The notes under the pieces: generated by a model
Told to the model about the DNA's origin: nothing
The model's database searches: none
What the model saw: only the letters and a program-made list of their open reading frames with translations
Position numbers and translations under genes: made by a program
NCBI GenBank assembly: GCA_947648495.1
Contig: CANSOA010000001.1
Location: 186,001 to 250,000 of the forward strand
DNA: 64,000 nucleotides
From: an uncultured Clostridium sp.
GTDB taxonomy: Bacteria > Bacillota > Clostridia > TANB77 > CAG-508
Direction: 5' to 3'
Part shown: one piece after another, positions 40,922 through 49,467 of the stretch
Layout of the letters: every line of letters starts with the position of its first letter
How positions within the stretch are numbered: position 1 is the first letter of the stretch

Positions 40922-42043
40922 CTAAAATTCAAATTTTAGGGTTTCGATAATTCGATTGGAAATGATTTGCATAGCTTCATTGTTTGGATAAAATACTTCT
41001 GTAAAATTCAAGTTGGTATTTTCTGTCGCTAGTGATTGATATTCTGGAACCGCTAAATCACTTATGTTGATAAATTCTATTCCTAGTCTTTCACAAAAGC
41101 TGGGTAAACGGTTGAATATTTTTTCGTTCATATCCCATAGTCCAATCCAAATCATTTCTGCGTTTGGTGAAATTTGTCTAATCCACTGCACAAGTTCGGT
41201 TACGCTTGTTTCAAAGTCTTCTTGCTGAAAGTTATCCCCTAATTGAAATAGAACTAAATCTAAATTTTGTAGAACATCTTTTTTTATGTTTTGTGCAAGC
41301 CAGTCTTTTTGCATTTGAAGCTGATTGCTTTGCTCCCATGCTTTGGCGTTGATACGATTTATGTTTAAGTTTGGGAACGTGTTTTCTAGCCTAGTTTTGG
41401 TTAAAGCATAATAGTCATGAGCTTCATCAGTGGCGGCTAGACCATTTTTTCCGTCTTTGGTGGTGATGTCGTTTCCGATTACAAGAGCATTGTATTCTTT
41501 TACTTTTGATAAGGTATATTGGAATGGTAATATGAAATCACTTTGTACGATGGGCATTTTGCCTGCTGTTTGGTTGCTTTGAATTTGTACCAGTGATTTG
41601 GCTGTTTTGCCATTTTTTGTGTAGAGTACATCTTGTCCGTATATGTCCATAAATAGGTATTCTCCTTGTTTTAGAAGATGCCTTTGCTCAAGTAGGTCAA
41701 CTGTATTTTCTCCCTCTTTACAGTCAATTTCAAAGGAGGTTCTTTCATGAATCATCGAATCGGAATCGATGGAACCAATGACAAATTTTATCTTTCCATT
41801 TTTTACAGCTTTGACTTCTAATGATTTAATAAAACTATTTGTATTTGCCGATTGTTCATAAGTTACCAAATGGTAATCTGAAACATTAACTTTTTCTAAC
41901 TTTTCTAAATTTTCCTCTGATGTTTCTTCTTTTGAAAGTTGGGTATTCCCATTTTCTTTTTTGGGGTTAAAAACAAGTATCATACCAATAAATACAACTA
42001 ACAAAATAGTAATTACTAAAATCCATTTTTTTCTATTTTCCAT
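40922..42043 (-). CDS. Membrane-anchored SGNH-like paralog lacking catalytic Ser/His
   Basis: C-terminal half aligns with the 32233..32997 product, but VIGNS->VIGND and FHPND->FYPNN. Confidence 0.72.
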   Translation of the reverse strand: MENRKKWILVITILLVVFIGMILVFNPKKENGNTQLSKEETSEENLEKLEKVNVSDYHLVTYEQSANTNSFIKSLEVKAVKNGKIKFVIGSIDSDSMIHERTSFEIDCKEGENTVDLLEQRHLLKQGEYLFMDIYGQDVLYTKNGKTAKSLVQIQSNQTAGKMPIVQSDFILPFQYTLSKVKEYNALVIGNDITTKDGKNGLAATDEAHDYYALTKTRLENTFPNLNINRINAKAWEQSNQLQMQKDWLAQNIKKDVLQNLDLVLFQLGDNFQQEDFETSVTELVQWIRQISPNAEMIWIGLWDMNEKIFNRLPSFCERLGIEFINISDLAVPEYQSLATENTNLNFTEVFYPNNEAMQIISNRIIETLKFEF

Positions 42044-42069
42044 TTTTCCTCCTTTTGTACCTTCTTTTT

Positions 42070-43092
42070 TTAAGAACAATAACGACACAAAACGCTTTTT
42101 AGCGCGATATTAATATCTATCAAACCATTTTTGGATTGATAATCCATCTCCGCAAGTTCTTTTAAAATTTGTCTTAAATCACTTTCCTGAAAATAAGAAG
42201 CTTGTTTTCTATATTTGCTGACTAAAAAAGTTTGATTTGGCTTTAAATTAAGCGCAGTTATAATATCTTCATTCAAATGGATGGCAATACGGCATAAATA
42301 GAGTTTTTTGAAGTGATTATAAAGAGTCACTAAAATTTTTTGAAGCGGTTCTTTTTGATAGATTAAATTGTCTAAAACTTGAATCGCTTCATCGATTCTT
42401 TTATTTCCTAGATTGTCTGTTAATTCAAATATGACACTTTCCATTTGCTTAATGACTAACTGGTCAATTGCTTCACGCGTTATTGTTCCGCCTTCTCCAG
42501 CGTACTCAATTAATTTTCTGATTTCGTTGATTAGAATTTGCAAATTGGTTCCAGCTGTTTCTAATAAATATTCTAAGGTAGAATCTTGGCAACTTACCTT
42601 ATATAACGCACAAATTTGCTTCAGTTTTGCAATTAATTGAGCTGGTTTTCGTTCTGTTATTTGGCAAACAATGCCATTTTTTTCAATGGCGCTATATACT
42701 GCATTTTTGTCAACCTCTTCTTCCATAAAAACAAGCACAGCCATTTCTTGTATGGTAGCATAATTTTCTTCCAAATAAGAAATAACCTCTTTTTGTAACA
42801 TAGTTGGCTCTTTTTTTCTGCCATCTTTTTTAAATAAGCCACTATTTTTGACAATCATTAGTTTTTTATCGTAACCAAAAGCTGGAACTTCTATATTAAA
42901 AATCAAATCTTGCACATTGGTTTCATCGATTATAACATAATTGATTCCTTGTACTAATTCACCAAATTTCGTCTTAATTTTTTTAAGAAGTGTATCGATT
43001 AAATATTTTTCATTACCGTATAAAAGATAAATTGGCTTCAAATCTGTTTTATTTAATTCTTTTTCTAATTGGTCGTATGTGATATTCATAAT
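42070..43092 (-). CDS. holA: DNA polymerase III subunit delta
   Basis: KPIYLLYGNEKYLIDTLLKKIKTKF; LLETAGTNLQILINEIRKL. Confidence 0.9.
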   Translation of the reverse strand: MMNITYDQLEKELNKTDLKPIYLLYGNEKYLIDTLLKKIKTKFGELVQGINYVIIDETNVQDLIFNIEVPAFGYDKKLMIVKNSGLFKKDGRKKEPTMLQKEVISYLEENYATIQEMAVLVFMEEEVDKNAVYSAIEKNGIVCQITERKPAQLIAKLKQICALYKVSCQDSTLEYLLETAGTNLQILINEIRKLIEYAGEGGTITREAIDQLVIKQMESVIFELTDNLGNKRIDEAIQVLDNLIYQKEPLQKILVTLYNHFKKLYLCRIAIHLNEDIITALNLKPNQTFLVSKYRKQASYFQESDLRQILKELAEMDYQSKNGLIDINIALKSVLCRYCS

Positions 43093-43112
43093 TTCCCTCA
43101 AAATCTTTTTAT

Positions 43113-44342
43113 CTAAAATGGCTCTGTCGATAATTCCATATCTGACATTAAATGAACAGCTAGTCCATCATAAGTTGCATTCCAACTTTTATTGGTATAG
43201 AAGGATATTCCTGTTAAGGCTACTTTATCTGTAACCCTTAGCATAATTAATGCTTGTGCATAACTTGCTGTATCTGTTTGTCCACCATTGATAAAGTTTC
43301 CTATATTTTTCCAAGTGTAGGAATCAGATTGTGGCGAACCGCTTGAATATAGAACAAGTGGCTCGATATAGCCAGAATTTACGGCTTGTTGTACAGTTAC
43401 AGAATTACCATTTGAGAAATTTAGTTTAAAGTTAGACCAATAAGCACTTGAAGTCATACCATTTGCTCTAAGCCATATGCTGACCCAATTGTTTTGAACT
43501 GGCGTTGTGAATGTATTGTTATAATTTCCTGCTGTAATTAGCGCAAAATTATATTCATTCGAAGAATTGGTTCCAGAATCATGGGATTCTATTTGCCTTG
43601 AATGATTTAATACCTGTGTTTGCCAGAATGACCATGCGTTTTTATAGTTTCCATAAGAATAAACTTCCCAAGAACCATCGATTCTTTTTATTGGATTTTT
43701 TGAATCAAAGCTGGAATATAAATCCGCATAATTTGAAAGAATCGAAGTTCCATAAACTGGTGGATTGGCTGAAGCAAACAAATAATATTGACTTCCTGCA
43801 CCTGCTAGAGAACTTCCTTTTACAATATCAGAAAAGTTTTCTCCACTTGCGCGTAAAACCGCATTGCCTTCCGCATATTTGGTTCCTGAATAATTGAGTA
43901 ATGTGTAATAATTTTCTTCATAATAATAGTAAATTTCATATTGATTTTTATCGATTGAATGGTTAATTAGTCTTGCTTTTGCTAAATCTGTTTGAATATT
44001 GATGATAATATCATTTTGTAATTGGTAATTAGCTGTATTAGAAAATGTGTATATTTTTTCTTCAATTTCTACTTTATTTCCTGTTCCAATTGTCCAAAAT
44101 TGTTCCTTTGTATAAATAGGAATCGTTTGTGTTTCTGGCATGATTTTAGCAGAATATCTTTCATTTTCTTCCCCTGGTTTATAATATTTATTTTCAAGTA
44201 TTCCAAATGATTCTGTTTGTGTTTGTGCTCTTTTGGAACTAATCGAATATACGCCTAAAATTGTAAATAAAAAGAATAGCATTGCCATCATAACAAATAC
44301 AGATATGGCACCTTTTTGAGATTTCATCTTCTTATTCCTCAT
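43113..44342 (-). CDS. Pilin/TadE-like membrane-anchored surface protein
   Basis: KSQKGAISVFVMMAMLFFLFTILGVYSISSKRAQTQTES N-terminus; large extracellular C-terminal region. Confidence 0.6.
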   Translation of the reverse strand: MRNKKMKSQKGAISVFVMMAMLFFLFTILGVYSISSKRAQTQTESFGILENKYYKPGEENERYSAKIMPETQTIPIYTKEQFWTIGTGNKVEIEEKIYTFSNTANYQLQNDIIINIQTDLAKARLINHSIDKNQYEIYYYYEENYYTLLNYSGTKYAEGNAVLRASGENFSDIVKGSSLAGAGSQYYLFASANPPVYGTSILSNYADLYSSFDSKNPIKRIDGSWEVYSYGNYKNAWSFWQTQVLNHSRQIESHDSGTNSSNEYNFALITAGNYNNTFTTPVQNNWVSIWLRANGMTSSAYWSNFKLNFSNGNSVTVQQAVNSGYIEPLVLYSSGSPQSDSYTWKNIGNFINGGQTDTASYAQALIMLRVTDKVALTGISFYTNKSWNATYDGLAVHLMSDMELSTEPF

Positions 44343-44416
44343 ACTTTTATTACTCCTCTATTATTTCTTTTGAATTTATTTGCATTATATCAAATATGTT
44401 TTCTAAACACAACCAA

Positions 44417-44449
44417 AAAAGAAGAAATTCTTATAAAATTTCTTCTTTT
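44417..44449 (-). terminator. Intrinsic terminator downstream of spoVT
   Basis: AAAAGAAGAAATT...AATTTCTTCTTTT hairpin. Confidence 0.6.
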
Positions 44450-44456
44450 GACAAAA

Positions 44457-45011
44457 CTAGACTTCTAAATGATTTCCCAAAAATCCTGCTGCAGATTGAG
44501 CTACTTTGTATTCGGCTTCGCCCATTTTTTGATTTGGCTCTTTGGATAACAAAATAACACTTCCAATTACGTCTCCGTCTGAAATAATAGGATAAATAAC
44601 TTGTGAATTGTAAATTCTTTCTCTACCTTCGTTTTGGGTAATCGGAATCGCAATTTCATCATTGTCTTTGCTTTTAAAAACTTCCTTATTTTCAATGACT
44701 TCTTCTAATTGTTTACTCAAACCCTTTTCCAAAAAATCCTTTTTTGATCCACCAGAAACAGCAATGACTGTGTCTTTGTCTGTAATACAAGTAATATGTC
44801 CTGTTGTCTTTGAAATGGTTTCAGCATAACTACCTGCAAATTCAGAAAGTTCACCGATTGGAGAATATTTTTTCAAAATGATTTCTCCTTCTTTATCTGT
44901 AAAAATTTCCAGAGGGTCACCCTCTTTAATTCTATGCACCTTACGAATTTCCTTTGGAATAACAACTCTACCTAAATCATCTATACGTCTTACAACACCT
45001 GTCGCTTTCAC
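44457..45011 (-). CDS. spoVT: Stage V sporulation protein T (AbrB/GAF)
   Basis: MKATGVVRRIDDLGRVVIPKEIRKVHRIKEGDPLEIFTDKEGEIILKKYSPIGELSEFA. Confidence 0.95.
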   Translation of the reverse strand: MKATGVVRRIDDLGRVVIPKEIRKVHRIKEGDPLEIFTDKEGEIILKKYSPIGELSEFAGSYAETISKTTGHITCITDKDTVIAVSGGSKKDFLEKGLSKQLEEVIENKEVFKSKDNDEIAIPITQNEGRERIYNSQVIYPIISDGDVIGSVILLSKEPNQKMGEAEYKVAQSAAGFLGNHLEV

Positions 45012-45089
45012 TTTATTTTCCTCCTTTATTTGTCATGTATATTCTTATTATGACAAAATTAGAAAAAAATATACAAAATTAAAAAAAAT

Positions 45090-45860
45090 TTACAAATTTA
45101 TTCTTTTTATTTTTGTCACTTGATTGGTAATATTGTCGATTTCGAATAAACAACTATTGAACATGGATTCTCCTTCTGCTATTTTATATCGTTCTGGAAG
45201 CGAAGTTTCAAACCTTTTAAAAGATACAGCAATGTCCATTCCTATGACAGAATTTTTAGGACCTGTCATACCAATGTCCGTAATATACGCAGTTCCTTTT
45301 GGCAAAATTTTTTCGTCCGCTGTTTGCACATGTGTGTGTGTACCAAAAACAATCGTTGCTTCACCGTCTAGATAATAGCCTAAAGCAATCTTTTCAGCCG
45401 TTGCTTCTGCATGAAAATCTACTAGGATAATATCTACCTGTGATTTTATTTTTTGAATGATTTCTTTGGCAATCAAAAATGGATTTTCAGACAAAACTCC
45501 CATTGTGACTCTTCCAATTAAATTGATAACTGCAATTTTTTTACCTTTTTTTTCCAAAATGGTAAAACCATTTCCGGGATTGTTCGCTGGATAATTAGCT
45601 GGTCTGACAATTGTTTTTTCGTCAATAAACGAAAATATATCTTTTTTCCCCCAAGTATGATTTCCCATTGTGACAACATCGACATTTAGTTTCAAAATAT
45701 CACGATACATTTTTTCCGTAATTCCCATTCCTTCTGCCGAATTTTCGCCATTTACGACAACAAAATCAATTTGATTTTCCGCAATCAAATTGGGCAAACA
45801 TTGTTTTAGTTGATTTAGTCCATTTCTGCCAATAATATCTCCTACTGCTAGAATTTTCAT
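45090..45860 (-). CDS. ymdB: YmdB-like metallophosphoesterase (TIGR00282 family)
   Basis: MKILAVGDIIGRNGLNQLKQ...VVNGENSAEGMGI...TMGNHTWGKKDI...GTHTHVQTADEKILPKGTAYITDIGMTGP. Confidence 0.92.
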   Translation of the reverse strand: MKILAVGDIIGRNGLNQLKQCLPNLIAENQIDFVVVNGENSAEGMGITEKMYRDILKLNVDVVTMGNHTWGKKDIFSFIDEKTIVRPANYPANNPGNGFTILEKKGKKIAVINLIGRVTMGVLSENPFLIAKEIIQKIKSQVDIILVDFHAEATAEKIALGYYLDGEATIVFGTHTHVQTADEKILPKGTAYITDIGMTGPKNSVIGMDIAVSFKRFETSLPERYKIAEGESMFNSCLFEIDNITNQVTKIKRINL

Positions 45861-46015
45861 AATTTTCTCCTTTTTCTTCTCTACTTTTTCATTATTTGGT
45901 ATTTTATCATATTCTACTTTGAAATACAACATTTATCTTTCTCTTTTCTTAATCTGATCAAAAAATTTGATTTTACTCTTGTCATTTCAAAATTTTAGAA
46001 CTTTTAGAAAAATAA

Positions 46016-46047
46016 AAAATACCTGTAACTAATACGCAGGTATTTTC
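46016..46047 (-). terminator. Intrinsic terminator downstream of ABC exporter
   Basis: AAAATACCTG...CAGGTATTTT hairpin. Confidence 0.65.
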
Positions 46048-46092
46048 TTAACTTCATTTTTCCATCTTGTCAAGTTTTTTATGAAAATAAAT

Positions 46093-47730
46093 TTAGACAA
46101 GCTCCTTATTTACAATCTTATCAATTTCCCCATTTCGCAAATAAATCACTTTATCCGAACTGGCAATCGTTGATTTTCTATGTGCTATGATAATAACTGT
46201 ACTTTTTTGAGATATTTTATTAATCATGGTTTGAAGCATGTTTTCTGTTTTTAAATCAAGATTAGAAGTCGGTTCATCAAAAATATAAATATTAGCCTGA
46301 TGTAAAACTGCGCGAACAAACGCAATTACCTGCAATTCTCCATACGATAATTGTGATAAATTAATTTTTGTATCTAAGCCATCTGGCAATTTCTCAAAAA
46401 TTCCCTCCACGCCAATTTCTTGAATTGTTTCCATAATTTGCAAATCCGCAATTTGCGTATTTCCTAAAATGATATTATTACGAAGCGTATCTGCAAAAAT
46501 ATATGGATTTTGTGAAATGTAAGAAATGTTGTTTCGCAGAGATTGAATGGAAATTTTGGATAAATCATGATTTCCTATTAAAATTTTTCCACTTTGGAAA
46601 TCATATAATTTCATAAGCACATTCATTAAGGTCGTCTTTCCAGTTCCTGTTCTACCTGCAATCGTCACTTTATTTCCTTGTCTAATACGAAATGAAATAT
46701 TTTTAAGTACGATTTCTTTTTCATATTTCATATACACATTTTGAAACTCAATATCTCCTTTTAGTTCTTTGACTGTTTCACCTTCTTCTATGTTCTCACA
46801 ATCCGTTTCGTTTAGCAAAATTTTAATTCTTTTATAGGAATTCAAACAAGTTTGTATTTCCTCTAATCTATCAAACATTTCTTGCAGTGGACTTTTACAT
46901 TCCTTCATATAAAACAAGACCAAATAAATACTTCCCATTGATATAGAAACATTGATATGTAAGACATAATAAAGAATTGCATAAACACCAACCGCTTGAA
47001 GCACATTCATGAGCCAAGATGGAAAATGATCCACAAAAATATATTTTTTACGTTTTTTAAGTTCTTCATCAAACAAATCATTGACTTTTTCTACATTTTG
47101 CTGTTGCAATTTAAAAAGATAGGTTAATTTATTTTTATGATACATCTCCGAAAACTCACGATTTTCCTTATCTCTCATTTGCAAAATCGTATCATTGATT
47201 TTTCCTAATTTTTTTGTAAATAAACCTGAAACAGCCAAACTTAAAATTATCACTGTAATACCAATCAAGGCAAGATTGATATTGACGATAAACATCATAA
47301 GAAGCATAAAAAGAATGTACAATCCATTATTCACAATGGCATAAACTGTACCGAAAAATAAATCAAATAATTGATCAATATCATTCGTTAATCTCGTGTA
47401 AATCTCGGAAGAATTGTATTTTTGAAAAGTCAGCATTTTAAATTGTAAAACTTTATCAAATACCGTTTTGCGAATTTCCTTTATCATGTTGCAAATCACT
47501 TTATTGATGACGATTTCTCTTGTATTTTTCAAAAGGCGCAATATCACATGAATTGCGATATAAATTACAATAAATTTTAGCAAAATAACTTCGATATCAT
47601 TTCTTGCGAAGTCAATATCCAACGCTCGTTTTAACACGTATGGATGCAAAGTCGAAAATACATTGCACAAAATAAGCAAACAACTAACTACAAAAATAGA
47701 TTTTCGATATTTTTTCCAAATCTCTTTCAT
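46093..47730 (-). CDS. ABC exporter (TM + NBD); start at ATG overlapping frameshifted stop of partner gene
   Basis: AGRTGTGKTTLMNVL; LSYGELQVIAFVRAV; IYIFDEPTSNLD. Confidence 0.9.
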   Translation of the reverse strand: MKEIWKKYRKSIFVVSCLLILCNVFSTLHPYVLKRALDIDFARNDIEVILLKFIVIYIAIHVILRLLKNTREIVINKVICNMIKEIRKTVFDKVLQFKMLTFQKYNSSEIYTRLTNDIDQLFDLFFGTVYAIVNNGLYILFMLLMMFIVNINLALIGITVIILSLAVSGLFTKKLGKINDTILQMRDKENREFSEMYHKNKLTYLFKLQQQNVEKVNDLFDEELKKRKKYIFVDHFPSWLMNVLQAVGVYAILYYVLHINVSISMGSIYLVLFYMKECKSPLQEMFDRLEEIQTCLNSYKRIKILLNETDCENIEEGETVKELKGDIEFQNVYMKYEKEIVLKNISFRIRQGNKVTIAGRTGTGKTTLMNVLMKLYDFQSGKILIGNHDLSKISIQSLRNNISYISQNPYIFADTLRNNIILGNTQIADLQIMETIQEIGVEGIFEKLPDGLDTKINLSQLSYGELQVIAFVRAVLHQANIYIFDEPTSNLDLKTENMLQTMINKISQKSTVIIIAHRKSTIASSDKVIYLRNGEIDKIVNKELV

Positions 47731-49455
47731 GTCAAATCCCCCGCTTTCTCGCATATATTCAATTCCCTATAAAATTCATAATTTTGTAGCAATTCTTGAT
47801 GCGTTCCGCTTAGCAGTAATTTTTCCATCAATCAATACATACACTTTGTCCATTTTTTCCATCATACTAATTTTATTGGAAATTACAATTAAAATATTGT
47901 CTCCTACTTGTTTTTTTATTTCTTCAAAAACTTTTTTCTCGGTTTGAATATCTAATGCCGATAATGTGTCGTCAAAAATATTGACACTTCTAACATTTAA
48001 TAAATTTCTAGCAATTTGGATTCTTTGTTTTTGCCCGCCAGATACTTTTATTCCATTTTCACCAATTTTCGTATCTAAACCATCTGGCATAAGCAAAATA
48101 TCTGGATAAATATCTGCTTTTTTCGTAATTTCTTCTATTTGTTCAAGGTTTGCATTTTGCGTTATATCCATATTATTTTTAATGGTATCATCTGTAATAA
48201 TATTTTTTTGAGGCGCATAGCCAATATTTTTGAAAATCGCTTCTCGCGAATACAAATTAATATCTTTATCATTGATAAAAACTTGGTTATTAGGCACTTC
48301 ATAAAAACCCGCTATAATATTCATAAGCGTAGTTTTCCCACTGCCTATTTTTCCGACAATTCCAACTTTTTCACCAGCATGAATGGTCATATTCACATTT
48401 TGAATGGCAAAATTTTGACCTTTATTATAAGAATACGAAAGATTTTTGATTTCCAACTTATCAACTTTGCTTAAATTTTCCCCTTTTTTTGAATACGTTT
48501 CTAAATGAAAGAAATAATGAAATCTTTTGATTGCTTGTCTAAAATAAGCAAATCCATCCATCAGCGGTCGAATGGAATTTTCAATTTCGGAAATAAGCAT
48601 TGTAATGCACGAAATATAAGCTGTTAATTCTCCTACTGTAAGCAACCCCTTTTTAATTAAAATTAATCCAACAGCGAACCCCAAACTATAACACAAACTA
48701 TATAAAATTCCTATTACGAGCTCTATTTGGTTAAGGATATCTCCAACATTATAATCCGATTCATAAATTCTTTGATTAATATCCTCAAATTTCTTTTTCT
48801 GATTTTCCTGCTCATTATATAATTTAATCAACGAAAAGCCAGACGTATTTTGCTCAATCACATTAGAATAATCAACATAAACTTTTCTTTCATTTTCAAT
48901 AATTTTTTCATATTTTTGATACAATTTGAATAAAATCCAAACCGCAATTGGAAAAATTGGAATCAAAGTAAAAGACAACAAACGATTCAAATCATTTCCA
49001 ATTACCAACAAACCAATTATTGGTGACATCACCAATTTGACAAAATAAAAAGTACTATCTCCTAAAAATTTTCGGATGGACAATATTTCTTTTGACAAAT
49101 ACGCCAAAAACGTTCCTTTTTCTTCTTTCTCAAAATACTCTGGTTTGACATTTTGCAAATGTTCTATCACTTTTTTTCGCAAAATCGTATCTGAATTTCG
49201 AGCTTCCATAAAATACAAAGTTCGGTAAATCATTCTAGGAAAAATCAAAATCACAGAATAAAATAATAAGCTATATACCTCCTCCACAATGATATTTTCA
49301 TTGCCATTTTCCCAAAGAAGTAAGTCTAATAAATTCCCCATAATCGTCGGAATTTTGTACAAAATATAAAGTTCAATAAGGTGAAAAAATATTCCTAAAA
49401 CATAAAATGGAAGCGTTCGTTTGAATTCGTTTTTTAGAATTGCATGATTTTTCAT
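47727..49455 (-). CDS. ABC exporter (TM + NBD) with +1 frameshift at CGGA near C-terminus
   Basis: VGKIGSGKTTLMNII, VSGGQKQRIQIARNL; after shift DGKITAK-G-THQELLQNYEFYRELNICEKAGDLT* (ABC-exporter GTHxELL tail), stop TGA in ATGA overlap with next gene. Confidence 0.92.
47805..47808 (-). other. Putative +1 frameshift/quadruplet site CGGA (AAG CGG AAC)
   Basis: C-terminal tail of ABC exporter. Confidence 0.85.
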
Positions 49456-49467
49456 TTTTCCTACTCC

